From positions 310,001-374,000 of the forward strand of contig VIIQ02000066.1 of the NCBI GenBank assembly GCA_007449985.2: a stretch of DNA of 64,000 nt, given 5' to 3'. This document shows, in pieces, positions 32,821 through 45,611 of this stretch. Within the stretch, counting starts at the first letter, position 1; every line of letters starts with the position of its first letter. The position numbers and the translations under genes are program-made. Under the pieces are notes generated by a model. It made no database searches, was not told the DNA's origin, and saw nothing but the letters and a program-made list of their open reading frames with translations. This DNA comes from Desmodesmus armatus (Eukaryota > Chlorophyta > Chlorophyceae > Sphaeropleales > Scenedesmaceae).

Positions 32821-35800
32821 TTAGTCACCCTGCTGGAGCAGGCTGTAGCCCCCAATGAGCAGCTGCTCTCCTGTGATGCTCAGCCGCCCCTCAGCCAACA
32901 GCCCCACTGGATCAACCAACACAGCAGCCACCCGGGGCACCCCTGGCTGGCCCACTGGTGGCACCCTGTCAATCCTGAAAATGAAGTACTGGCACGCAGC
33001 ACCCGCCAGCCGCGCGTTGTGAACCTGCTGCGCAAGGCCCCACTCCCGGCTGGTGATGGCTATCGGCGTTGGCTGCTTGCTGCTGCTGCTGAGGTCTTTA
33101 GACGTGGCCTTGCACTCAATGAAGCACAGGGTGCCACGCTCACCGGTCAGCTTGCCCTCTACATCCGTGTACCTGAAGTCGAAGGAGGGCTCACTCTCGG
33201 GTGGCTGCAGCTGCTGGGCCCCTGGCAGGTGAACCCTATTGCCAGAGACCCAATTGCTGGCTGTGAAACCCGGCAGGAGCTGACTGAGCCAGCTGAATAG
33301 GAACACCTCGCCTGCAGCGCCTATGCGCTTAGCATCCTCCCAGCTGCCAGAGCGCCCCGTGGTCCACCCAGAGCCACCCCATGGACGCCTAGTGGTGCTG
33401 CCGGCACCCCAGCTCCGCCCACTGCCGCTGGTAGATATGTGAGCTGTCTCTGTTACTGTCTGGTAGAACTCCTGGCGGACCTCAATGCTGCGCTCAACCC
33501 TGTCAGGCTCCTCCATGAGGCTTGACTCGCCGATGCCCTCGTCACCCATGCTGGCAGCACCTGCGCACTCGGCACCCTCAGGTGCAGCCGCACGTGGGTT
33601 GCTGCGGCTGCTCCTGCTGATGCCGCCACTGCTGCTCCTGACCCAGCCACTGCTGCTGGTGTTGGTGTCGGTGCTGGTGTTGTTGGTGTCGGTGCCTGGT
33701 GTCTGCCGAGCATTCCGGCCTAGGCCTGTGCTGACAAACCCAGGCGAGGCGGGAAGGGCAGCACTACTGGCAGGCCTTATGTAAGCCTGCCTCCAACTGC
33801 CAACACTCCCGCGGCTCCCAGCTGACTCCCCTGCTGACATTGCTTGCTGCATCAGGTCTGCAAAGGCGTCATCGCTGATATCAATTTCGTCAGGGGTTGG
33901 TGCTGGTGCTGGGGCTGAGGGGACAAATGTGCCCTCGTCTGTAAACCTGAGCGAGCGGCTGCGCTGCACTAAGGTGTGCTTGGTGTACTGCTTGCTCTGC
34001 CTGTTGTATGCAGGCGCCCAGCTGCTGCCATTGCTGCTGCGACTCCTGCCACCGCTGTTGCTGCAACTGCTGCCACTACTGCCACCACTGCTCCTGTACG
34101 CTTCAGTGGAAGGACGGGCGCGCTGCTGGCTGCTGACGTAGCCTCTTCCTGAGCTGCCAGCTGCAGTGTCACTGCTCGAGGTTGATGTCAGCTCCTCACA
34201 GCTGCCATCAGCCTGCTGAAAGCTCTGAGAGGGAGGATCAGTGTCCACGCTGGCGGTGCTGCTGCTAGCGCTGCCACTCGCTGCAAAGCTTGCCGCACTG
34301 CTACTGCCTTGGCTCTCAGGCACACCCATCCCTGCTGCCAGAACAGACCCTGCAGCGGCTGCAGCTGCAGCGCCTGGTGTCGGATCCACCAGTGCGGCCG
34401 CAGCTGCTTGCTCCTCCCCTAGGTGCTCTGCTGCAGCACGGGCCCTTGCCTGTGCTGCCTCAAGGGCCTCTGTTGCCACAGCAGCATTGCTGCCTGTGTC
34501 ACGTACGTCATCCCCAGCATCTGCCCACAGCTGCACACCTGTGCTGACTGAACCAGCCGCTGGTAATGCCCCACTTGCTGCTTTGTCCTCCCCATGCAGC
34601 AGCCATGGGCGCTTATCCCGTGGGATCTCCCCTATTCCATCATCCTGCAGGTCTATCTCTGCCTCCTGCAGGTCGCCGCTGCTTAGGTGTGGCAGTAGGA
34701 CCTTCAGCCGCTGGGACAGCAGCTCCTGCAGCGTGCCTAACATGCTGCTGCTGCTGCCCTCACACAGTAGCTCTGCCAGGCTTGCTGCGATAGCCCTGTG
34801 CTGGCTGCCCCGGGTGTTGGCAGTGTTTACCAGCACCACCTTGACAGATAGGCCAGAGTCGCTGAGGGCCTTGTACACAGCTGCACCAGCTGCTTGCTGC
34901 TTGCTGGCAACAGTCCCGTCTGGCAGAGGCAGCGACAGCTTCTCCTGCAACCCAGGGGCACTGTAAGCTTCCATACCCACGAGCTGCTGCAGCTGCTTGC
35001 CCTCTAGCAGCTGTAAGTAGTGCTGCGGCTCTTTGGCGTACACGTAGCGGGCGGCCAGCTGGACTGCTTGCTGCACCAGCAGCGTCAGCTGCTCGTTTAG
35101 TTGTGGTTCTGTGCCGCTGTCCTGCATGGTGAAGGAGCGCTGGATGCTGCTGCTGAGGCTACGCAGCGGTGGCTGCACCAGCTGCAGCAGCGGCTTCAAG
35201 GCTGGCACCTCATCGCTTGGCACAGCCAGCAGGCTGCACTGCTGCTCAAACAGCTTTACGAACTGTGGGTGGTCTGGGATGTAGGGTGCTGCTGTTGATG
35301 CTACAAACTGCAGCTGGTGCCAGTGGCCGCTGCCGGTGGGCACGCAGGTTAGGAGGACTGGTGTTTTCAGCAGCTCTGGCAGCCACTGAAGGCTGTCGGC
35401 CATGCCTGCCAGGCCCTTGATAATATCAAGGTAGATATCTTCTGTATCGGCAGACACAGGCTGCTGTGACATGTGCTGTAGGGCTTCCTGTAGGGGTGGT
35501 AGGACAGCACAAAGTACTGTGTTAATATCTGGACACTACAGACAGAAGGATAACAAGCCATGCTTGGCAGCAGCTTGCAGCGCACCCAATGGTTATGTGC
35601 AGGCAATGTCTTCGCTGCCAAGCCTGTCATGCCCGTGTGTTGCCCACAGTTTCTTTTCACATGCCGGCAGCAGCACAAGATGCACATCACACGCTTTTCA
35701 ACCTACAACAGTTTGACTCAGGCATGTTGAACTGTACAGCTCGACGCTACATGCGCAGCTTGTGCACCACCCTTACCTTCAGGTCATCCTCGTTGGTGCT

Positions 35801-38800
35801 CCTGACACCCAGCTGCTGACAGAAGAATGGCTCAAAATCCTGCAGCAGCCAGCAACAGTGCACAGTTATATCATGCTGTGCACACTGTGGGGACTCCGCA
35901 CTCCGGGAAAGGGCCTCTCCAGACCGCGTGGTTCCGGCCTGCCAACTCTGTAGTATGCATGGCTATCTCAAGCATGGTTGGTCATGCACTTGCAACTGGA
36001 CACACACTCTTGTGTGCAGCTGCCATGTGTTCAACATCACACAGACTGGTGCTGGTCACATTCTCAAAAGAACCTTAGCAAACCATCAGCAGGGGATCAT
36101 TCCCCGATATCGTACAGCGATACACTGACACACCTTGTAGAGGTGCGCAATAAACGTCTTGTAAGGAAAGATCCTCCTGCTGCCACTCCACATCACGTCC
36201 TTGCAGGTCACCCAGAAACCCTGCCCGGCTGAGCCGCTGTCCTCAGACGCCTGCTGCTGATGCTGCTGCTGCCTGACGGGCACAAACAGCAGCGGCAGCT
36301 GCTCAAAGCGCTCGCGCACCGCAGCGGCAGCTTCCGAACCCTGCAGCGCCTGTGCATACACGAGCTCATACAGGCGCTGCATGGCGGCAAGGTCTGAGTC
36401 TGACCCTGACAGCTGCCCAGCTGCTGACAGCTGCTGCAGGACCTTGAGCAGTGTCTGCAGGTTGAGTTCTGTGCTGACACCCAGCTTCTCAAGGAACCCC
36501 AGGCTGCTGCTTCCCGGCAGCGGCAGGTCCAGGATAGGCAGCTGTAGCTGGTTCAGCAGCACCTGGTCTTCAGGGTGGATGCTCTTGCTCAGCACAAAGC
36601 ACTGCCTCAGGGGCTTGGGGCCAACCCTGGACTCCACCTGCACATGGCGAGGCAGAAGCAGCAATGCCGTGAGGAATTGTTGACAGCGACTCTTCAAAGT
36701 GACAGCGGTGGAGGGTTTTGATAACGCGCAGATACAGTCAGTGATGCACGGAGAGCATTTGAGTCAGAACTTCTGAAAGTTTGGCTGGTTGGCTGGCTGT
36801 ATGGCTGGCACAAACAACAGGGGTGTTGTGCTAGCACATACTCAGGCCACAAGCATCTGCTGAGTCACTGCAGGCGCAAAAGTGTCACACAGTTACGGCA
36901 TGCTGCATGCAGTTGTTGCAGTTGCAAGCGATACTACTGGTTGTTTAAAACACGATGCATATTCAGTGCGGTATGGTGTTGACTCACAGTCATGTTCTGC
37001 AGCTGCTGTCGCAGCAGGTCCTGGTCCTCATGCCGCCGGTAGCTGCTGCCCCAGATGTCACTCAGCATCAGCAGCAACGGCAGCCAGCGGTCACCGGCAT
37101 CCGCAGCCGCCTGCAAGGCGTCAGAACCCGCCACTGGGCAGGCACGCATACTCAGGTGCTGCGTGAAGAAAGCCTGCAGCTCAGCAACTGACAGGCCCGC
37201 CTCTGTTGTGCTGCTTGCCATTTTTGCCTGCGGCAGGCCAGAGACATACTCAGGGTGGATGTATGCGACCTCTGAAGGCAGGAGGATGTCCTGCAGCTGC
37301 CAGCTGCTGCTCCCGGTCCTGCCGCCGACTGACGGCCAGTACAGATGCTGCCCCTCGCTGAAGCTTGAAGCTGTGTAGCACCTGAACTGCCCTGCGCTGT
37401 CGTCTACTGCAGCTGCGTCTTCTGAAGAGGTGGAGTCAAAGTTACTGCCGCTGTGTCCCAGTGGAGCCCTGCTGTGCAGCACCAGCTGCAGGTGCTGCTT
37501 GGCATTCGATTGAATGGCCTCAGCTTCCTACTTGTTGCCTGCGTTGGACAGCTTGACTGACACCGCAGCAACGTACAGCCCCTGATGGATGACCTCCTGC
37601 CGGCTGCATGTGCTGATGAAGCCCGGCTGGCCGTGTGCTGAGAGGATGAAGTGAGCAGCATCTGCATCTGGCAGTAAGAGAACACCAAGTGCTCTCCTGA
37701 ACCACTGCTGCAACTCCCCTTGGAGGCCCCTGGAAGCTGTACTGTAATCTTCGGACAGGAACAGTGCACCGCCTTGCTGCAGCGCCTGCAGCATCCCAGC
37801 CAGACCGGTATGGCCTGGTGGCAGCAGGTACAAGGGGTTGCAGTTGTCTGCACCGCGTGCTGCTGCTGCAGTGCTGGCAGCGCGACTGCAGCCTGTTTGC
37901 AGCCGCAGCTGCAGCTTTTGACCCACGTCTCCCTGTGTGCTCGCTGCCAGGCTGTCCCACTGCCTGCAGAAGAACTGCAAGTGGTTCATGTGCTGGTCAA
38001 ACGGCATGGGGTCTGTGCTGCTGCTGGTGCCTGCAGCTGGGTACAGCTTCAGAATGTGCGCTGCTACTGTATCTGCATCTGCCTCCTGCACTCCCAGCGC
38101 AAACAGCAGCTCCAAAAGGCTCTGCCTGCTGCCTCGCCGGACGCTGCTGGCTGTGCTGCTAGTGGATGCTGTTGTATCCATGTAGCTGCCGTGCAGGAAA
38201 GGCATCCCTGCAGCGTCCATGCTGGCCTGCAGGTTGGACATGTCTGTGCTGAGAGGGAACAGCAGCTCCTCAGCCAGTCTGTAGCTGCCTGCAGAGTCCT
38301 GCAGCAGCAGGTGCTCCTGCAGGCGCTTCAGCAGCCCTGGCTTGTGCTCAGCCGGCAGCTGGTGCAGGTTGGCGGCAAAGAAGGCGAGGTGCCTGCTGCG
38401 CTGCTGTTCAGACAGTGCCCTGCTGCCACCCTCATGCAGGCATGCCAGGTGCCCGGCCACGGTCGTGATACTGGGGTGGTCCACCCGCAGCCGCTCCAGC
38501 AGCTCCAGAATCCGTGCCTGTCGCCTACTGCTGCCAGCGTGACTGCTGCTGTACCGCTCGTGCACAAACTTCATGCCTGCAGCAGACAGGTCTGTCACGA
38601 GATCTGCTTCATCGCCTTCTGGCGGGAACCAGAGAGCCTTGGCGGGCTGGTAGCTGTCATCAATTGCCTGCAGGTGCAGGTGCTGCTGCGCTGACTGAAG
38701 CAAGCTGCTGCTGGCAGCAGCGCTGCTACTAGCATCCCCACCCGTGCTGCTGCTCGGTTGCAGCAGCTGGATGTTGTCGGCGAGGAAGGCCAGGTGCCTG

Positions 38801-41800
38801 CCCCGCTGCTGCTCTGTGATGGCACTGACCTCGGTGTCCTTGTGCAGCTGCACCAGATAGCTAGCGACTGCAAGCTTGTCTGGCTCCCTGACACCCAGCA
38901 CACTCAGCAGCTGCTTGCGCACAGCGCTGCTGACACCGCTGCTTGCAGACTTGTACCTGCTGTCAATGAAGTGCATGCCTGCGCCCACCACGTCTGCCTG
39001 CAGCTCAGCAGTATCTGCACCGAGGCTGAAGAACAGCTCAGTGGCTGCCATGCGGCAGCCGGCTGCGTCCCACAGCAGCACGTGCTGCCGCACATCCTGC
39101 AGCAGACTGTCTGCCGACCCCTGCAGCAGCGTGATGTTCTCTGCAAAGAAGCCGATGTGGCGGAGGTGCTGCTCTGCAGGCATGGCAGCTGCGAGAGCGT
39201 CTGCCTGGTACAGCTGCAGAAGATGCCTAGTGACCACACCAAAATCCGGCGTGGACACACCCAGCAACTGCAGCAAGATCATGAGCCGCTGCTGTGCGGG
39301 TGTGGCGGTGGTACTGCTACTGCTGTCGCCGCCGCTGTCTGTGTGCTGGGATGTCTGCCCTCCCAGGTAGCTGCTGTGCAGGAAGAGCATGCCAGCAGCA
39401 AGCATGTCTGCATGCAGGCTGGCAAACTGTGTGCTGACGCTGTGGTGCAGGCTGCTGGCCACCCTGTAGTGGCCTTCAGAGTCCTGCAGCTGCACCTGGC
39501 CCTGCACCTGCTGCAAGAGTGTACTGCTGTCTTCGAGCAGTCTGATATTCTCTGCAAAGAACGCCAGGTGACGTTGGCGCTGCTGCTCCGACACTCCCTC
39601 CTGCCCATCTGCGTACAGGCGCAGGATGTGCTGAGCTACCACGCTGCTGGTCGCTGTGCTGACCCCTAGCAGGCGCAGCAGCTCGCGCAGCCCCTGCGCT
39701 GCATAGCGCACATGCAGGACGCGCATGCCTGCAGCACGCATGTCCTGCTGCAGGTCCGCAGCCAGCGCGGAACCAAGGGGAAAGAACAGCCCAGTGGCTG
39801 CAGCAAGGTTGCCGCCCTCATCCTGCAGCAGCACAGCCTGCTGCACTGCTGCACACAGCTGCTGGTCTGCCTCCAGCAGGTGCTTGTGCTGTGCGAGGTA
39901 TTTGAGGTGCTGCAGCCCCTGTGTGTCTGGCACAAGTTTGCCTCCGGCCTGCTGGCTGCTGCTGTGGACCTCCACAATGCTGTTGATTGCTGTAGCTGCA
40001 TCTGCCTGCTGCAAGCCCAGCAGCTTGGTCAGCACAAGCCGGCTCTCAGCATCCTGCCAGATGGGTGCATAGCATGAGGACAGCATGCGCACGCTGCTGC
40101 CTGACGCAATGAGGTCCTGCAGGATCTGCAGGGTGGCTGTGTCAGCAGGTGGCAGCTGCAGGGTGGTGCTGAGCTGCATCAGCTCGCCGCTACTGTCCAG
40201 CATCTGGAGCTGCTGCTTGCAGAGCTGCTGCACATCGTCCTTGAGGCGTGTTCTGTGGGCTGCAATGTACTGCAGCTGCTGTGGCAGCATCTGGTCCAGC
40301 TGCAGCCTGACGGACTTGGCTGAGGCACGGAGCGTGCTGGCGTCCTCGTGCAGCTTGGTCAGCTCGGTCACCACCTGAGTGCAGCAGCACCAGCATTCCA
40401 CTTGGTGAAAGTGCCAAATGCTTCGTGACATGCGTCGATCCGGAAAAACGGGCTGTCGAATGTGTATCGGGATGAGATCGGCTCGTTGTCTAATGACCAC
40501 CGTTCAAATCAACAGGCAACCTTTGCTTTTTGTGCGACTTGAAGCGACGGTCGCTGGTTGGTAGCACCCGTAGCACGCCTGTTCCAAAACTGCAGGCAAC
40601 ACATGCTGTTGTGTTCAGTTGGGACTCACCGCGTCTGGGCCTGTCTTGACCCCTGCAACAGTTATGAGGAACTTCCTCAGGTCATGCACAGAGACATTCC
40701 AGGAGGCTAACAGCGATGTGACATCTGAACTGTAGCACTCGTGCGTGAACTGTGCTCCCGCGGCGGCGAGCTGATTGGTGATGCTGGCTGACAGCGCGTC
40801 CTTGAGCAAACGCGCAAACAGCTGGCTGGCTGCGTACTTGGGCCCCTCGCTGTCTGTCTTGTGCTTATGGCTGTACAGCCGCAGGCTGCTGCTGATCTCC
40901 TGGCTGAGCATTGCCACTGCCGTCTGGGCTGCTGGGCCTGCCATGAAGGCCACATGGCGCATGTGCTGCTCCCTCTTCAACCCCTCCAAGCTCCCTGCTG
41001 ACTTGTACAGCGGCAGCAGAGCTGCCACAGCCGCCTGCGCGGACAGCGTGCGCACTCCGAGGGTATTCAGGAAGCTGTGGGCATCATCAGCGCCGACCCC
41101 GGGACTGCCTGTGCTGAGCAGCTGCTCAAACCAGGGGTGCAGGAACTGGAGGCACCCTCCCTTCATGAGGTCCTGCTGGAGCTCAGCAGGCACCTGGCCA
41201 GCACAGCTGCAGGGGTAGTGCAGCGAAGCAGCGACGCTGCAGCCGCTGCTGCCTGCACACAGCGCAGTGCGCAGCTGCAGCTCGCCTTGCAGCTTATGCC
41301 ACAGCCGGCCATCTGTAGGCCCCAGGTGCTGCCTGTTGCGCATCAGAAACAGCAGCTGCTGTTGGCGGCGGCTGTCTTTGACTGCGTGACTGCTCTGCTG
41401 CTGCAGGATTGAGTCAACCAGGACAGACATGGGGACCTTCTTGACACCAAAGAGAGGGTGCTGCAGGACTGCTTCCACCTCCGGCTGTGCAGCACACACT
41501 GTGGGGTCAATGAACAGCAGGGTGCTGCTGCTACTGCCAGGGCTGCCACCATCGCTGAAGAGAGCGGCATCAGCAGCAGAGCCAAAGGCAGGGTCCCACA
41601 GGAAGAGCTCGCCTTGGCTCATTGCTGCCTGGCAGCTGAGGGGCTGTTTCTGTCCCAGCACAGGCAGAATGGGAGCAGCAGCCAGCGAACCCTTCCACTT
41701 TGCTGCATCTGCCAGGCTGAGAGGGCCGTCTACCTGTGCAGTAAGCCTGTTGAGGCAGACATACAGGCTTTGCAGCCAGCTGGTGTGTCCAGCTTCTGAC

Positions 41801-44800
41801 AGCTGCTGCAGCACAGCAGCTGTCCCCTCAGCAGTCAGCCACTGCACAAGCAGCGCTGTGCTGAAGCTGCTGGCTCCCAGCTCCTGCAGGACAGCAGTAG
41901 CCCTGCTGCTCGTGCTGGCTTGCCCCAGCACATCTGCCTGGACGTACTCCCTGCCACCCAAGCCCTGCCGCAGCCATGCGTTGCTGATCAACGGCTGCCC
42001 GTCTGGCAGCTGCAGCAGGACGCCCGGCAGTACAGTGCTGGCTGGCTGGCGGTACTGCCCAGATGCTGCCAGCACACAGGCCTTCTGCCGCAGGAGCTGC
42101 AGCATGGAATCTGCGGCCTTTCCAAGGAAGGGGTCCAGCACCTCTCCAGGCAGCGGCAAGAACTGCAGCAGCGCTGCACAGCTGAGGCTGCCAGCTGACA
42201 GGGTGTTCAGGGCTTCCTCGACAAAAGCTGGGGCAAGCTGCAGGGCAGCAAACATTGCAGCTGTCACGGCATCGAATGGGGCACTGGGGGAAATGCGTTG
42301 AAGCTCGCGCACATGTGACATATGGCATGATCATATACGCGTACTGATTTGAGGTAAGGGGCATGCACATCGTAATGTGCAGGTGGCAGCGGTATCCTCC
42401 AGAGTCAGGTCACTTGAACCGTATTCAAGCTGAGAAGGGCCCAATATGACTGTCATGCTATGACACTGATCTGGCAACTGGGTGCTAACTCAGCATGGCA
42501 TGCACACCGACAGTGGTGTACTACACCAAGGGCCCTGCCAGGTGTACCTCGTTCCTTAGCCACTTGTTCCATGGCTTGACCTCCAGGATGCCCTCTCTGC
42601 TGCTCGGAAGCACAAAGTCCGCCTGAATGTGGAACCTGCGCAACATGGTTGCAACCCCAGGTGGGACTTGCCAACTTTTTCTCAGTGCACCAGTGGCAGC
42701 CACGCTTGCAACTGTACTGCATGACTGCCGTGATGCCATGAAGCTTGCAAAGGAACAAAACTCCCATGTCTGGCAGGCTGCCTTGCTTCTGGGCCCCTGA
42801 GTACATTTTGCAACTTGCATGGCAATCGAGCCTCTGACCACAACTACCAGGGCATTTGCAAGTCACATAGCAAGCAAGCCGCGGACCACACTTACTGATG
42901 CCTGGGTCAGATGGACAAGGGCGGGTGGCATGGTGGCCGCAATGCACCATCTAGCCGAAGGTTTGCTACGTTCACGATGCGCCACGTGACTGCTTGCAAG
43001 CAGCACACATGCTGTCATACTCCACTTGCACCTACCACCTGCCACATTGGCAAATGTCCCCTCACCTGAAGCCGTATGGAGCCACTGGGAGGAATGCAAA
43101 CAGCCCTGCTTGTGGGTCAGGACTAGCCGTCACTCCATCCTCCTCCATGGGCAGGGCAAACATCAGGCACACCTCCTTGACACCCATGCGCTTGTCCTGA
43201 CTAAGGACCTCGGACCTCTGGATGTCCTCTGGCACCTGTGTGGGAGGTTGCAGTAAAGCATCAGTGCCAGACTGACCCAGCCAGCATCAAAAGCGACACG
43301 CAACAGCCTCTGCTGGCGCCAGACTGCACCACATCGTCACCACACGGTGTGGTGCAGGACTGGCAGGCCCTCCAGCCTTGCGGTCACAACTGCAGCTACG
43401 ACTGCACAAACCCTGCCCGCTTGATTGATGTCCTGCCAGTTCTGGGTAACCTACCAATCACTAGTGGTGTAGTACTAGTGTCCCACAGCACTGCATCCCA
43501 AACCCTGCTAGCAACCTTGACTTGTGACCTTCAAAGGTCTCTTGATGGTCCCACCTGGATGGTTCTCTGAAGGCGCAGTAGGTGATGCTTGCGCTCCTGC
43601 TGGCTGCCACCTGGGGGTCCCTGCTGCTCGGTGATGGTGATGCAGTCTCCCTGCTCAGCGGAAGAGATCATCCTCTCCTGGCACTTATCTTTTGTGGCGA
43701 TCAGAACCCTCATGTGCCTGCAAAACGACGGTACGTACGCAGTAGCTAGGTTCCGGGGATGCACTCTCTGTAATGCGCAGTTCAGTCGCTGAGCCAGGCG
43801 TGGCACTGACTGCAGCGGCTGCTTCTAGGCAGGCTGATTTAGCCCTCAAGCCAAGGCTGCCCTGCTACCCTCTGTCCCTACTCCAGGTCAACACTACAGA
43901 GTCGCATCCTTTCGAAAGCCCACCTGAGCTGTCGCAGGTTGAGCAGCATGTATGGGCTGATGCTTTCAAGCTGCTGTGCCAGGCGCTTGCGGTCGCAGTC
44001 AGGCTTCAGCTCCAGCCACATGCAGGTGCCGTAGCCCGCAAGATCAGCAAACACAGCGCCAGCGTCAACAGCATCCACCCCTGCACACAACAGCAAGTGC
44101 GCTTCAACAGTGTTACACCATGCCGTGCGTCCAGAGTTACAGAGTATTCCTCTATGCAGTGCGTTGTGGACAGTCTTCATTTGATGTGGGTGCCGCGTGT
44201 GTCGAGAGCGCCAGACACATGGGGCTGCCAGGCACAGGCTGTAAACTCGCTGGCCCAGGTGTCTGAAGCACTGCTTATATATCATGGCAACACTTCAGGC
44301 TGACAGGCAGGCAGCATGTGACCGCGGCCATGCATTTCATTTGTGGGATGTTTGCGGCCTACTAGTAGTACTACAATTCCTGTCGCCGTTGGTTGCTGTC
44401 GGAGTCAGCGAGACACGCTGTCACACCAAGCCGTACCTGCCAGGCTGTCAATGATCTTCTCTTCCATCAACATGCTCAGGTCCTCCACCCATGTCGGCCG
44501 CACCAGGCCCAGCCCGCGCAGCTCTGGTGCTTCTGTGTGCGACTCTGGCCTCACGTCAAACAGGAACTTGAAGCCCCCGCTGTCGATGTAGATCTCCTCG
44601 GAGATCACTGCCACAGCCTTGAAGCCGATGCCTGGACAGCAACACAGGCACAGCGCATACCTAACTGGTCATGATGATGTTGCCGTATCAGAGTGCCTTG
44701 GCTTGAGGCACTGAGTGTTATTGAAATGCATGGCGAAACAAAGAGCTACTGTACTGCATGCAACAGCACGTGCCTAGGGCCCACAGCAGCCTGGCAGCCC

Positions 44801-45527
44801 GCTCTCAGACGTTCAGTCCAGGTTGTCTTACCTCGTCATGGTCATGCCCGACCTGGGCTGGCATGAGGGATGAGGGATGCAAGTACCCAGACGCACACGC
44901 CAAGCCTTGCAGAGAGCTGAGCTCCCACAAAGCTCAAAAAATCAAAATCAAAGTTACACCTGTAGCTATGAAGCTCAAGAGCTCATGCTCACCCTTCTCT
45001 CCAGTGAAAGCACCCAAGCTGCGGCTCTTGCTAGATTTGGCAAGGTTGCAGATAGCCTTCACGTTGGCAGCTGTGAAGCCCCGCTCATTGGATGCAACCA
45101 GCAGGCCTCCCTCAAAGAGGATTAGCTGGAGGGACAGGGTGACTCCCTTGTCATAGGCACAGTCGTCCGCATTCTGCACCAACTCCAGCACCACGTGATC
45201 GTCCCTGCTGTAGAGCTCTTGACTCACCACGCGTGCCAGACCAGCAAGGGTGCTGCAGCAGGCATGACAAGGAGGTGCATACGCAGGGGGGGGGGGGGCT
45301 TGTATTACTTCAGCTCCTCCTCTACCGCTGCTCTGCATCCCTCGGACAACGTGCTGCATTCACTGTTCCTACCTCAGTAGCTCATGAGCATTCTCTCGGG
45401 CTGCCTCGTCCTGTATGTCTGCAATTGTCGGCAAGGAGTAACGATCGCGCAGACGGGTGATCAACTGCCGCTGTTGTTCGCCGGATGGAAGTGGGGGCCG
45501 CAGGCGCTGCAGAACGAGCTCAGACAT
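32821..45527 (-). CDS. Giant NO VEIN-like protein: HSP90-type ATPase domain, internal repeats, DUF3883 C-terminus
   Basis: Twelve exons: 45527-45373, 45252-44993, 44631-44437, 44080-43924, 43717-43555, 43235-43066, 42635-42548, ~42303-40630, 40374-36988, 36637-36134, 35839-35777, 35487-32821. They close in phase to ~3,160 codons with one in-frame TAG at 37,528-37,530. Residues ~52-400 form an HSP90/sacsin-type ATP-binding fold: LELVQNADD (~74-82, with Glu75, Asn79 and Asp82), an SNERGF box and the glycine loop TGEKGIGFKA (~135-144). FHIQADFVLPSSRE continues the sacsin/NOV pattern. About eight diverged ~140-residue repeats follow. The middle is Ser-rich. The last ~170 residues (from GEVFLFSWL) match DUF3883, with FIECKATSKD resembling a restriction-nuclease-like E-x-K core. 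Arabidopsis NOV has the same ends and acts in vascular development; sacsin relatives are chaperone-like. The role here is unknown. The start of exon 8 uses a weak acceptor. Confidence 0.85.
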
Positions 45528-45554
45528 TGCATTTACCAATATACAGCGTGCTCT

Positions 45555-45611
45555 GCCCCTCAGCCTAGCATGCATGCTCGGCTGAGGGGCCCTGATCATA
45601 TGATCAGGGCC
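45555..45611. promoter_or_regulatory. Two abutting palindromes just upstream of the NO VEIN-like start
   Basis: 45,555-45,590 is a 36-bp palindrome with one mismatched pair (GCCCCTCAGCC ... GGCTGAGGGGC around AGCATGCATGCT). 45,588-45,611 is a perfect 24-bp palindrome centred on CATATG, with TGATCATATGATCA at its core. They end 28 bp upstream of the ATG at 45,527, so they probably lie in the 5' leader or core promoter. They could form strong hairpins in RNA or bind dimeric proteins. Function is unknown. Confidence 0.6.

Noticed and set aside
37528..37530. Stop-codon reassignment (TAG as sense codon)
   Set aside because: Rab2 must end at its TAG after the CysCys prenylation site, and the 51.1-kb gene also ends in TAG.
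37720..42301. Long + strand ORFs (up to 324 codons) opposite the NO VEIN-like exons
   Set aside because: Shadows of a Leu/Gln/Ala-rich coding strand; they lack the repeat pattern and domains seen on -.
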